Shown here: piece after piece, positions 54,780 through 64,000 of the stretch
How positions within the stretch are numbered: position 1 is the stretch's first letter
Layout of the letters: every line of letters starts with the position of its first letter
From: Symbiodinium sp. CCMP2592
Taxonomy: Eukaryota > Sar > Dinophyceae > Suessiales > Symbiodiniaceae
Length of the DNA stretch: 64,000 nt
Direction: 5' to 3'
NCBI GenBank assembly: GCA_905221615.1
Contig: CAJNDT010004957.1
Location: forward strand, 528,952 to 592,951
Program-made: the position numbers and the translations under genes
The notes under the pieces: model-generated
Told to the model about the DNA's origin: nothing
Seen by the model: only the letters and a program-made list of their open reading frames with translations
Database searches by the model: none

Positions 54780-57700
54780 AAGACAAGAACGCCATCAGTT
54801 ACACTGGTGAGTGCTTTGACTGTTCCAAATGTACCTCTGTATAGAGTACACTGTTCGAAACCAGACCCTGGTAAGAGTCTTGATCTAAGGCGAGTAATGT
54901 CTGACACCAAGGCATCAAGGGACGGTGATGGTTTGGAATGATGCAATGGTAATTCAGTTTTACTCGATAAGGAATTTACTCTAGCAACAAGTGATCTGAT
55001 TTTCGGATCTTGCAGGAGTTTTGAATCCTTGAGAGGATTTGTTGTCAAAAGTGAATACTCCTGATCAAGAAGTTCCGAAAGTCCCTGGAGGCATTCATCT
55101 CCAGAGTATTCTAGTATGTCTGTGACCAAAGACAGATGAGATGCATACGCATCTCGCTTCAGGAATCTTGCCAAACACGAGGCAAAGGTCTCACAGAATT
55201 CATAAGGATACACTTGTGCGAGTTTCGTTTTAAGACCGTAGCCTTGAATACCCTTTTCGTCTCCTGGTGGAGATGTTGGAGATTTCGTTTTGGCAGAATG
55301 CCTCTGGAGAGGAATTAAAACTTGCGGTGGCAAGTTGTGCATAAAAATCGAGGATTTCGATTCATAGTATCCTGTTGGATCTTTCATGCCATAGGCCTGT
55401 AGGTTACAGACCTCATAGCTGATCTTATGATTAGAAAACAGGCGTTTTGCTTCTGGTGAAGACCAGAGCCTGCTGTAGTATGGGTTCTCAAGAACAAAGT
55501 AACGTCCGAGCTTCATTTGGTGGTCTGCGACCGATTCACAGAATTTTAAAACAGAAAGTCTCTTGGCAGAGCCTTTCTTCCACTGTGAGTACCAGCTAGA
55601 CCACTGAGAATGGTCCGGTGACATAACAATAATAGTAGGTTCTTGTTCCTTGATGATCCTAAGAAGATTGGAGCGACCTTGCGGTTGCTCAAGATCTAGA
55701 CCGCTACGCAAATCGACTGGCTGACCTACTCGCAGACCTGACAGGGCAGCTTTGTGACTCATGCGGGGAGATCCGCCGTAGAGTTCTAGGAAGTCAATCT
55801 TCCCAGTGCTGGTGACCTGCCAGTGACACTCTTGATGTGGAACCGTTAGGTCTGTCGACTGCAGGGAAGCATCGAAGGTGACCATGCAACTTGCGTGGTC
55901 AGAACCTTCTGACGTCAGAGTTTCCTCATCAGGCGCGAGAGGAATCTCCACATCAGATGTTATGTCATAATTTTTCCTCAGTTTTGAGATATTGACGCGG
56001 ACGATGCGTGTTCCAAGATCCACACCTACCATGGATCCTCCGAGTTCGGAGATCACCTTTCCTTTTAGCCAAGATCCATGTTTGGACCCAGTGGATCCAA
56101 TCTTAGACTTATCTTCTGACCAGTAGAAAACCTTATCTCCCAAAGAGAAAGGTCCTTGGGTCATTGACAGTCTGGCTGCAAGATCTCTACGCAGATCATC
56201 AGATTGGCGTGCCTCTTGGTAAGCCCTGTTGGCAAGCTCCTTAATGGCTCTCGCAGTGACTTCCGTATCAGTTGGATTACCTGTCAACTGATTGGGATCA
56301 GCGTTCTCTGGTGTTATAACATCTCGAGGACGCCTTCCAAAGGCCATTTCTAAAGGAGTAACTCCTCCGTAGGTAATCGAAGAGTTTCTTGCCAAACATG
56401 CTTGGCGAACGAGGTTGCCATACTTCATGGTGATTCCGTTATACTGCGGGTCACCATCCTTCAGGATCTGAAGTATGAGCTTAATCTGATGCTTCAGCAA
56501 TCTTACAGCAGCTTCGGCCCTGTTGGGCCATGGTGTTCCAGGTCCTGTTGCCACAGGCTTGATATTCTGCCGATTGTAATAAGCCTCCATTTTTGGAGTC
56601 ATGAATGCTTGATCTCCAACTACAACCTTTGGGTTGATCTGAAATTTCTCAAAGTAGTCATTCATAATCGACATTGTAGTATGTTCTTCTTTATCCTGGA
56701 CTACTTCGGCAGTCAACAAGTTTGTTGCTCCATCATAGAGAATAAGAAATACTAAGCGACTATCCTTGCCGGGAATTGGAAGCTCACCGTGATCTACGAA
56801 GGTGAGATCACCGAAAGTCTCTGATCTTAAACCAGAAATCTTCGCTCTTGAAGGAGCTCTCACATGTTCCTGGCAGGCTGAACACTTTTTGACCAGTTGG
56901 TCATATAGCTCGTATATCTCCTTTGGGATCTGTAAGGCTTTTGTGCGTCGCTTGAACTGATCCGTACTCATATGACGGTGCTTAAGGTGAAGCTTATAGA
57001 GTTCTACAGGGTCCTTAAGCTTCTCATGAATCCTGCGAAGAGCAATGGGAAGAGATGGCGATGGTTCCGCGACAATCTCTTCACCTGTAGGTGAGTCTGT
57101 ACCAGGAGCCGGGTATTCTCTTGACTCAAGTGGTCTTACCTCCGTCCCGTCATCAGCTCCTGGGACCTTAGACTTCTCTTCAACAGGAGGTTTAACCGCA
57201 TATTTGCGGGATTTCTTCAGAAGGTTTTTAAGACCCTTTGGAGTCTTTATCTTCGCAGGTGGGACCTCAAGTCTTTCTTCTTCTGGAGGTTCATGTGGTG
57301 CAGAGGATTCTGCAGGTTTGTCCCTAGAGCCTGATGATGGTTCCGATGGTCCGGAAGGCTCAGGAGCATCACCAGATGGTTCTGGTGGATCAAGTTTCTT
57401 GGCAGATGATTCTGCCGGATCAGATGGAAGAGGCTTCTTTTTACCTGAAATCCTCTTCGGTGGTGGATCAGCTGCTCCCTCAGGTGCTTTGTCGCAACCC
57501 TTGAGGTACGTGTGAGCCCTTTTCTGTCCGGCACAGGCTGGACAGCGACCTTCCGGTATCCTAGTATAAGGCTTCTTGGCTCCTAGAGCAGTCTCCGTCG
57601 CACTGAACGACGTACCTGACTTAGGGAGATACTTCCTGGTGGAAGTGAAGCCTAGAAGGTCCAATACCAAATGGTTATTGGTACTAATCGGAAGAGGGGT

Positions 57701-59878
57701 TTTATACAAACCGAAAGCTTCACACGTTGCTAGGTCAGCTGTGGGACTACACTCGAGGGTCATTCTTAAATTCCTCATCTGTTCGATGGAAAACAAAATG
57801 GGGACTCTTCCCTGATCCAAAACTTCTATGGTTGTATCTCTTCTTGGAGTTGTGTTAAACCATAGAGTTACACGCTCCTTGATAAGAGCTGTTTCACTAT
57901 CTGCGAAAGAGAACTTCGTGTTCGAAGGTGAAAAAGTGAAATCAATCATGCCTGGGGCATGTTGCTTCACGGCCTTGATAAGCCTGTTCACCGCATAGCG
58001 GGAACCCATAGCCCTAGTACAACCTGAGTCAAGTATGACAAAGGTAGGGTTCTTATCAAGATTGATCCGCTCTGTGAGAGCAGATAGGACGGTGTGCTGC
58101 AACGGAAACACTGCTGTTGCAGTCTCCACACCTTGCCCCTCGGATGGTTCAGAGACCTGGGGCACGTAACTCACTGATGAGTTGAACACGGGTTCTTGGT
58201 GCGCGACCTGGGGCACGTAACTCACTGATGAGTTGAACACGGGTTCTTGGTGCGCGCTCGGATCTGTGCCTCTACCTGATGATCCTGCTTGATTTCTTCT
58301 CTTCTTTCTCCGTGTTTTTCTTCGTGAGGCTTGTGATGCATAGTATGTATAAGACGTTTGATCGTCATAAGCGGCATAATTCCAACTGGAGTCAGTATAA
58401 TAACTGTCCTCATACCATGAATCCCAGCTCGGTGCGGTGGAACTTTCATAGGCCTGTGGAGATCCAGTTTGGTCTCCTTGTAAGGAGGCAGACTTAGCTG
58501 TATCCTTACCTTTGCCTTTTGCTTTTGAGCCCTTGAAGGAGCTTCCTTTATCTCCTTTGTCCTTTCCTTTTCCTTTGCCTTTTCCACCTTTTCCTTTTTC
58601 CTTTCCTTTACCTTTACCGAAATAGCTGGAATCAGTTGGATCATGTTCTGCCTGGTTGGCTCTCCCTTTTCCGCGGTATGACCTAAAACGGCCACGTCCT
58701 TTTCGCTTGCCACCCTTTGCTCTTCCCGGTGATCCGGGACGCATTCTTGGTCTTCTTCCCTTTTTGAATCTCCTTGCAACGAAGGCCTCATGGTCATCAA
58801 CTGTCCAGAAGACAGCTTCTTCATCCTCGGCGGCAAGAAAGCCTTCCTCAAGGGTGTCTTCGTCTTGGAGCCAGAATCCATCGACTCCATCGTATTCACC
58901 CTGATCGAGGATGAGGAAGTTTCGACCTCCGCGTTTACGGCGTTGGTCTCTCCTTCCATGGCGGTCCTTCTTGTGAGAAGAGTGCCGAATGTTGGGATCC
59001 TGCAGACCAGTTCTGGTCGTTGAGAACTGATCGAACATGGTCTGCCGTACCACAGGGTACGTATAGGTCTCAATTCGGTGACCTTGGTTGGTCAATGCTG
59101 TTACCAACCTCTCACGTTGCATCTCGTTTAGGTCGGACTGCACTAGGAAGAGAAGAGCTAGGAGATTATCATTCAGAGGAAACGCTCTTCGATGATTGTC
59201 AAGGCGTTCCTTGTTCCATGTTTCGAAATAGCGTGCGGCGTATGTGTCTCTCTCGGCTGCTTCCTGTAGGCCCAGGAAGGTTCGGTCTGCCTGCACAGCT
59301 TGCATGAAATCTGGATGGGCATCTTCCAGAGCTATCTCTGGTAAGAGATCCATCCATGAGTTTTTCACGCGCTGTAGCACGATCTCAAACTTAGCAATCC
59401 AAGTCACAAAGTCTTGGTTGCCCTTCCATGCCTTGAATAGGCCGAGGAAACGCCACAGGAAAACGTACTGTTCTCCTTTCACGAAAAATGGACGCATCTT
59501 CTTCTTGAAGTAATCTACTCCATCTGGGGCTGCAAGCCTTTCTCGGTTAAGTGATTCTTTTTGTACTGCGGCCAATCCGGAGAGCCTCGTCTTGAGAGAC
59601 GGACCTCTTTTGGTGTCATCCAGCGTTGTTATGTCGCACCAGTCGTCAATCAACTGTTCATACTCAAACCACGAAGTGGTGCCATCATAGGCAGGCGCGA
59701 TCTTGGGCGTTATGCCTAATGATGCAAGCATGCGGTCAGATGTTGCAAATGACTGTGCGACATAAGTGGCTGGACCTTGGGAGGTCTCTTCGTTCTCATA
59801 TCCCCCGGAGGATTGGGAACTGCCGTCGGCTTCGCTATGCGAGCTCGACATTGTGCTGCCTCTTATCCGCTTGGTCAA
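54581..59878 (-). CDS. L1 ORF1: gag, protease, integrase and methyltransferase-like domain
   Basis: Gag-like sequence covers residues 60-290 (EYEQLIDDWCDI, WNKERLDNHRRAF). A Lys/Gly-rich RNA-binding stretch (about 400-460) replaces the zinc knuckle. The protease has FVILDSGCTRAMG at about 612. Integrase has the HHCC zinc site (HLKHRH, then CSAC, about 964-1000), then Asp in FVDHGEL, Asp in VVGDQAFM and Glu in NRAEAAVRL (about 1117). Residues about 1358-1500 resemble a C5 methyltransferase: FLELYGGSPRMSHKAAL (motif I-like), VMSPDHSQWSSW where PPC should be, and LENPYYSRLW (motif VI-like). The catalytic Cys is absent, so this part is probably non-catalytic. A 51-bp direct duplication at 58154-58255 repeats 17 residues. 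Translation probably starts at MTKRIR or the following Met. Confidence 0.93.
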   Translation of the reverse strand: MTKRIRGSTMSSSHSEADGSSQSSGGYENEETSQGPATYVAQSFATSDRMLASLGITPKIAPAYDGTTSWFEYEQLIDDWCDITTLDDTKRGPSLKTRLSGLAAVQKESLNRERLAAPDGVDYFKKKMRPFFVKGEQYVFLWRFLGLFKAWKGNQDFVTWIAKFEIVLQRVKNSWMDLLPEIALEDAHPDFMQAVQADRTFLGLQEAAERDTYAARYFETWNKERLDNHRRAFPLNDNLLALLFLVQSDLNEMQRERLVTALTNQGHRIETYTYPVVRQTMFDQFSTTRTGLQDPNIRHSSHKKDRHGRRDQRRKRGGRNFLILDQGEYDGVDGFWLQDEDTLEEGFLAAEDEEAVFWTVDDHEAFVARRFKKGRRPRMRPGSPGRAKGGKRKGRGRFRSYRGKGRANQAEHDPTDSSYFGKGKGKEKGKGGKGKGKGKDKGDKGSSFKGSKAKGKGKDTAKSASLQGDQTGSPQAYESSTAPSWDSWYEDSYYTDSSWNYAAYDDQTSYTYYASQASRRKTRRKKRRNQAGSSGRGTDPSAHQEPVFNSSVSYVPQVAHQEPVFNSSVSYVPQVSEPSEGQGVETATAVFPLQHTVLSALTERINLDKNPTFVILDSGCTRAMGSRYAVNRLIKAVKQHAPGMIDFTFSPSNTKFSFADSETALIKERVTLWFNTTPRRDTTIEVLDQGRVPILFSIEQMRNLRMTLECSPTADLATCEAFGLYKTPLPISTNNHLVLDLLGFTSTRKYLPKSGTSFSATETALGAKKPYTRIPEGRCPACAGQKRAHTYLKGCDKAPEGAADPPPKRISGKKKPLPSDPAESSAKKLDPPEPSGDAPEPSGPSEPSSGSRDKPAESSAPHEPPEEERLEVPPAKIKTPKGLKNLLKKSRKYAVKPPVEEKSKVPGADDGTEVRPLESREYPAPGTDSPTGEEIVAEPSPSLPIALRRIHEKLKDPVELYKLHLKHRHMSTDQFKRRTKALQIPKEIYELYDQLVKKCSACQEHVRAPSRAKISGLRSETFGDLTFVDHGELPIPGKDSRLVFLILYDGATNLLTAEVVQDKEEHTTMSIMNDYFEKFQINPKVVVGDQAFMTPKMEAYYNRQNIKPVATGPGTPWPNRAEAAVRLLKHQIKLILQILKDGDPQYNGITMKYGNLVRQACLARNSSITYGGVTPLEMAFGRRPRDVITPENADPNQLTGNPTDTEVTARAIKELANRAYQEARQSDDLRRDLAARLSMTQGPFSLGDKVFYWSEDKSKIGSTGSKHGSWLKGKVISELGGSMVGVDLGTRIVRVNISKLRKNYDITSDVEIPLAPDEETLTSEGSDHASCMVTFDASLQSTDLTVPHQECHWQVTSTGKIDFLELYGGSPRMSHKAALSGLRVGQPVDLRSGLDLEQPQGRSNLLRIIKEQEPTIIVMSPDHSQWSSWYSQWKKGSAKRLSVLKFCESVADHQMKLGRYFVLENPYYSRLWSSPEAKRLFSNHKISYEVCNLQAYGMKDPTGYYESKSSIFMHNLPPQVLIPLQRHSAKTKSPTSPPGDEKGIQGYGLKTKLAQVYPYEFCETFASCLARFLKRDAYASHLSLVTDILEYSGDECLQGLSELLDQEYSLLTTNPLKDSKLLQDPKIRSLVARVNSLSSKTELPLHHSKPSPSLDALVSDITRLRSRLLPGSGFEQCTLYRGTFGTVKALTSVTDGVLVFWNKKKPNSTMTCCLPHQVSWNKVHPSTFSGVLFQMTGGKTSPSVRTPPDVSCRTKRFRRQTRQNQ
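58154..58255 (-). repeat. 51-bp direct duplication in ORF1
   Basis: 58154-58204 and 58205-58255 are identical and in frame, repeating QEPVFNSSVSYVPQ. Confidence 0.9.
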
Positions 59879-59930
59879 GCGTTCGGCGAGGCCGACCGCT
59901 GTAGCGGACTTTGTGAGGCGGGCGGCCCTT

Positions 59931-59947
59931 TCCGGGCTCCGCTACCA
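59931..59947 (-). promoter_or_regulatory. L1 primer-binding site
   Basis: On the element strand, six bases after the 5' LTR, the sequence is TGGTAGCGGAGCCCGGA. Its complement ends GCTACCA, as expected for the 3' end of an initiator-Met-type tRNA (CUCCGCUACCA). Confidence 0.7.
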
Positions 59948-59953
59948 GAAAAC

Positions 59954-60202
59954 TGTGCCGATACACCCCCAAGGGATACTCCTTGTGAGGAGGTGTATGA
60001 CCAGTTTATTCCCTAAGGATCAAAGGGCAGCGCCCTGCACACGGACAGTAGTTGTTTTGTCTTGCTACGCAAGGAGAGCTTGTCTTGTCTCAATATGGTA
60101 AAACCACTGTGAGCCAATGGGCAGCGGAATGTATATGTATGAGCATGCAGCCATTGCTGTAGGTACCCGTTAGAGCTACCCCTTTAGAGGTTTATGGTTT
60201 CA
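59954..60202 (-). repeat. L1 5' LTR (right copy)
   Basis: A 249-bp copy of 44243-44490. It should carry the promoter for leftward transcription of L1. It is followed by CCCCCCC, matching the CCCCC before the left copy. Confidence 0.92.
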
Positions 60203-61380
60203 CCCCCCCTCCCCCACCCCCCCTCCCGCCCCCCCCCACTCCCCCTTCCCTCCCGCCCCTCCGCTCGCTGACAGGTGCGAGCTTTCTGGAGTTTTCGACG
60301 ACACGGGACTGCAATGTAGCATCTTCATGTGCGTCTCAGGCTTGTTTTAGACGCCCTTTCGTTGGGATAGGCGGAGTAACGTGGTTGAAAAGGCTGTGAT
60401 GCTTCCCTAATCCAAGACGCCCACGAAATCCACAGCCTCAACGGCCCATACTCAAGGCATCCCGCCGCTTGCAAAAGTCTTGGTATCCAGTGTTTCGGAA
60501 TGACGACACCAAAATTCGTACTGATACTACCACTACTAATACTACTCACAATCATCCTGCGTCGTGTTGCTATGAACATTACTTTTACTATAAGTGCGAT
60601 TCCAACTGTTACTTTTATCCTACAAGAGGCTTGCTGCAGATAGTAGTCACTCGCCGCATGCGCGTACAGCCGGGCCGAGGCGGACGACGCGCAGCGTTTC
60701 AAATTTAAGAGTTTGGAGTTTAGGGCTTGCGGGTCCACGGAAGGAAGGAAGAGAGAGAGAGAGAGAGAATAAGCTTGCGAGACAGGCAGAGATAGGGAAA
60801 GAAAGAGCGAGAAGACAGCAAGTACGACATTCAAAGTGCAGCATGCTTAGCACACACGCAAACCTGAAGGTCCACATATGCACTGGTCACTGGCCTGATT
60901 GTCTTGTCTGTGCTCCTTAACTGACCATTGATGAAAGATGTCCTACATGTGTTCCACATTTGGGTGGCCAGATAGAAAACCGTACGACTTAGATCTTCCC
61001 TTAAACTAGCATAACCTTTGTTTCTCTAGGTTCTTATGAAAAACGATGATCTAGAACCTAAAAGGATCCTACAAAAAAGTAGGTTTTGGAATATCAACAT
61101 AGGGTTGAGAGAACCTTCAACCCCTCAAATCCATAAGCCCCGAAGCCGTCAGCCGTATAACCTTCAAATAGCCCCTGAGTTTGCTGAATAACCCAGAAAC
61201 AAACATGTACAAACCCGAAACCCTCAAACTGAATCCGAAAACCTCTCCGCAAACGCACAGGTGTTAAGCAAGAAAATGTGGCTTGGAGTTTGGCATAGAC
61301 TTATGTGCCTTCCGCTGGTGGAGCTGCGCCAGGGTTTAAGAACTGCGACGTAGGATTAAGGGCTCCAAAGATTTATGGGG
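60203..61380. other. C-rich target flank and non-coding sequence
   Basis: C runs continue to about 60265. A GA tract lies at about 60750-60770. No supported exon or RNA gene. Confidence 0.5.
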
Positions 61381-61383
61381 TCT

Positions 61384-61471
61384 ACCTTAACCCGGAATGA
61401 CCTACCCTTTCAAGGACTTGTTAAGGAAATCACCAAAAGGAACCCTAAAAAGGTAGGTTATTCAGGGTTTA
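61384..61471. repeat. foldback element, ACCTTAACCCGGAATGACCTACC family
   Basis: A second copy of the element at 41144-41243; the right end is GGTAGGTTATTCAGGGTTT. Confidence 0.65.
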
Positions 61472-61645
61472 GATCATGGGGCTGTGTTACCTTAAGGCTC
61501 GAGGGACTTTTTCTTCAAGGCCTTTGGGCCCGCAGACCATACTGATGTAGGAACCTGATTAAGAAACCTTGGGCCTCTATAAGGGATCTATAGGGCCTAC
61601 TATAGGGGTTCCTTTGAAGGGTACTATAAGGGTTTGGGGGGTTTT

Positions 61646-61860
61646 TAATGTAGGAACCTGACTAAGAAACCTTGGGCCTTTACTAGGGTTCCTTATATGG
61701 GTGGTTGTCAAAATTGGGGTCCCTTTTTGGGTCCCTGTGATAATACGGCACCTATTCTCAGGGTACCCAAAAATGGACCTTAATTCTGACAACTACCCAT
61801 ATGATTCCAAAATTTTGGGGGGTTACAGACTCAGGGTTTCTTGAACAGGTTCCTACATTA
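61646..61860. repeat. foldback element with a second foldback nested inside
   Basis: The outer element is of the TAATGTAGGAACCTGA family. Inside lies a GTGGTTGTCA-family element (61699-61798, TIR GGGTGGTTGTCA with one mismatch) flanked by ATAT on both sides (61695-61698 and 61799-61802). Confidence 0.75.
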
Positions 61861-63586
61861 GGGCTACTGGGTCTAGGGTTGGCCTTATCGAATGGAATGA
61901 CCTCGCTTGTTTGCGTGAAACGCCCTGAAACCTGGAACCTGTAAACCAAACCCCTGTAAAGCTGAAACATGCCGTCCTCGAGCTGGCTTTGGAGCTCTTG
62001 TGCCTGGGCCATCGGTCAAAATTGAGTTCGCACATTCAGGCTTCAGGGCTTTGGCTTGGGGTAAATTCTGAGTTTGTGGACTAAGGCTTTTTTGACTTGC
62101 CTTCTCAACACCGAAAGCATTGAACCCCTGAGTCCTAAGCTAAATCCTACAAATGCTGCACACTCAACCCTCCAGCCCACATCTGTGGAGCGCGTGGGTG
62201 TGGGGCTTGCTAGGGCTCAGGGTTCGGGGTTCTTGAACCCGAGGCCCAAGACCCTCAACCCTAAACCCTGAACCTTAAACCCTAAACCCTGAACCTTAAA
62301 CCCTGAACCTTACACCCTAAACCCTAAAACCTTTTTTTTTACATCTGGACTTGATGAATGCCACCTTAAACCCTAAACCCGAGGATTTCGATTCTTCGAT
62401 CCTGTTTCGGCTGTTGTGTGTGGATGCTCCAGGGCTTTGCGGCTCTAAGCCCGAAACGGTTCAGACGGTAGGGTTTTAACATAGTTCAAAACCCACAACT
62501 ACCCTAACTGACTCAAACCCAGAACTCGGAAATCAAAATATAGGGGTATTACCTTAGAGCGGCCGGGGTTAAAGTCCTGCATTCGCACTCCGGATCTTGA
62601 AGTTGCCATGCACCAAACTTCGACCGGCTTTCCCCCGCCCCCCGATGCCCCTGTGTCCGGCTCACACCTAATGCCTTGCGTCAAGCAGGGCAGCTGCGCA
62701 AAAAGCCTTACAATGTATGACCCTTATATGACAACCTTATAGAACTCTTGACACTTGAGGGTGAAGGCTTCATAAAAGCCTTATGAGGCCTGTATATGGC
62801 GGCCGGAAAGAAGCCTGAGCAACAAATCTGAGAAGATTGCCTTCGCTGCCGCAGCACCCTCCTTCTCTTTAGTCTCCTTGAGCAAGACAAAGGGACAAAG
62901 CAGTTCCTAAACCCTAACCCTGAAAGGGACTCCAAAGGGTCCTAAACCCTGAAAAGGGACTCCAAGGGGCCCTAAACGTTGAACGTGACTCTGAGGGGTC
63001 CTAAACCCCAAAAGGGACTCCAAGCTGTTATGTAGGGTTCTCATAGTGTGACTGTAAGGGTTCCAAACACATTGACTGTAACCATAGAGGGTTCTAGGAT
63101 TTAGGGTTATTACAAGCGTTCCAATAATGTAAGGGTCAGAAAAAGGTTTCAATTTGGCCTTTTAGGCTTTCGGGGTTTATGGTGTCGAAATCTTATAAAG
63201 GGTTTCTTGTTGGACCCAGATTCGTGACACCCTAAACCTCAAGCAAGGTTCTAAGCCCTAAAAACCCGTCGTTTGTCCCTTAGAGGCCGCAAGTCTGCTT
63301 GCATTCCTCATCCTCGAACCCCAAACCCTATAGAGCCCAACCTACTTGCCGGGTATCATGGGGAATTAAACCTTTTTGATTCTATAGGGGTTATGTAGGG
63401 ACTATACTACCCCAAAAAGGTTCAAGGTTACCTACTCTACTACTAGGCTCTACAAAACTACAACAGAACCAAACTGCAACCCAGTCGCGCATGCTAGCTT
63501 TGGAAAATTTTCGAACTCGAGTCTCCTTATATAGTACGTGTGGGTCGCCCTTAAGCCCCAAAGATCCACGCTCGAAGCGTTTTCTA
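61861..63586. other. non-coding stretch with CCCTAAA/CCCTGAACC arrays
   Basis: Arrays lie at about 62246-62332. Three or more imperfect copies of a GGGACTCCAAGGGGTCCTAAACC-like word occur at 62925-63025. No exon is supported. Confidence 0.5.
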
Positions 63587-63692
63587 GGATGCCCAGTAAG
63601 CTAGGAATAAAAAGGGCTCCCTTCTTGGTATTGCGTAACTTTATAAGGAACCTAGGACTACAAAAAGGGAGTAAGGGTACTACTGGGCATCC
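63587..63692. repeat. foldback element, GGATGCCCAGTA ends
   Basis: A 12-bp perfect inverted repeat bounds 106 bp; inner AAAAAGGG and CTCCCTT words also face each other imperfectly. Confidence 0.6.
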
Positions 63693-64000
63693 CAGTTGTT
63701 AGAGATCCTTTAGTAACTCGTCCGGAACCTCCAACCCTACATCCTATAATCTTTCCTGGGGGCTAACTCCATGACCTCTGATGTCGAAATCTTGAGCCTC
63801 ACTTCCGAGTTTAACCCTAAACCCTAAACCCCTAAACCCTAAATCCTCCTTCTGATCCAAAAATCGACCCAAAAATCCTCGACCTCCTTAGACCTTATTA
63901 ACCCTAAATCCTCCCTTGTAGTATATTTGTAGAGTGAGCAGGGTTTTGAGGGGTTGTGTAGTGAGATATGCCAACATGTCCTTGTTTATAATATTGTACA
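63693..64000. other. right edge, non-coding
   Basis: It contains a short CCCTAAA array at 63812-63843 and otherwise nothing recognisable. Confidence 0.5.

Larger units (their letters stand above)
44268..59992 (-). repeat. L1 hairpin family: variable stems around TGNN loops
   Basis: Plus-strand starts of perfect hairpins: 44268, 45583, 46623, 48095, 48269, 48981, 49042, 49148, 49814, 50099, 50117, 50808, 51971, 52004, 52428, 52630, 53852, 54154, 55260, 55369, 55450, 57081, 57370, 57631, 58474, 58967, 59896 and 59979. Loops are TGTA, TGTG, TGGT, TGGG or TGTT; stems are 4-7 bp. Variants with GGTG or related loops are at 47947, 50885, 51164, 51257, 52340, 55024 and 59334. On the element strand the loops read TACA, CACA, ACCA, CCCA or AACA. 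Confidence 0.8.
44243..60202 (-). mobile_element. L1: 16-kb Ty1/copia-type LTR retrotransposon with four ORFs
   Basis: Matching LTRs (44243-44490 and 59954-60202) start TG and end CA and are flanked by CCCCC on both sides. Gene order from the 5' LTR (right) is gag-protease-integrase-methyltransferase-like (59878-54581), RT-RNase H (54779-51933), KptA-like protein (51707-50277) and a 1,850-residue protein (50344-44792). Integrase before RT marks it as copia-type. It is about three times the usual copia length because of ORF3 and ORF4. All four ORFs are open, and the LTRs differ at about six positions, so the insertion is fairly recent. Confidence 0.93.

Overview
The window looks like nuclear DNA of a dinoflagellate, most likely Symbiodiniaceae-like. 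The evidence is Ty1/copia-type elements carrying oxygenase-like and methyltransferase-like modules, a Lys/Pro/Ala-rich protein with a KRPAAA motif, leftward intron-rich genes using GT, GC and GA donors with AG acceptors, and many TTTAGGG/CCCTAAA interstitial arrays. No database search was possible; family names are recognition from motifs.

Region 1 (1-34990) is a nest of two mobile elements. A Ty1/copia-type element (here R1) enters from the left edge (end of the RT region, RNase H) and resumes at 29415 with 2OG-oxygenase-like, SGNH-hydrolase-like and Tpt1/KptA-like modules. Between its halves lies a 27,756-bp segment (1659-29414) bounded by 94-bp terminal inverted repeats (93/94 identical) and a 4-bp direct repeat GGTT. 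Removing the segment and one GGTT joins the two R1 reading frames exactly. The segment is therefore very probably a giant DNA transposon (here GT1). All coding segments I could resolve in it run leftward and are spliced: a Lys/Pro-rich acidic protein (4087-3065), a very large uncharacterised protein in at least 20 exons (13560-4802), a small basic protein (17403-16063), a DUF7869-like RNase-H-fold protein that is a candidate transposase (20880-18030), a complete-looking C5 cytosine DNA methyltransferase (25266-23151), and unresolved exons at 27-28.5 kb. Two tandem repeat blocks lie at 14.1-15.7 kb.

Region 2 (34991-44242) has no convincing gene. It holds CCCTAAA-type arrays, dinucleotide tracts, small foldback (MITE-like) elements, dispersed repeats and two weak exon-like segments.

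Region 3 (44243-60202) is a 16-kb LTR retrotransposon (here L1) on the minus strand with 248/249-bp LTRs, a CCCCC target duplication and a primer-binding site matching an initiator-Met-like tRNA 3' end. Its ORFs are gag-protease-integrase with a methyltransferase-like domain lacking the catalytic Cys (ORF1), RT-RNase H (ORF2, -1 frame overlap), a KptA-like protein (ORF3) and a 1,850-residue protein with an endonuclease/exonuclease/phosphatase-like domain (ORF4). L1 and R1 each carry their own family of short hairpins with variable, perfectly paired stems inside coding sequence. Region 4 (60203-64000) is repeat-rich and non-coding.

The points of most interest are the giant methyltransferase-bearing transposon, the two covarying hairpin families and the KptA-like module found in two different retroelements.
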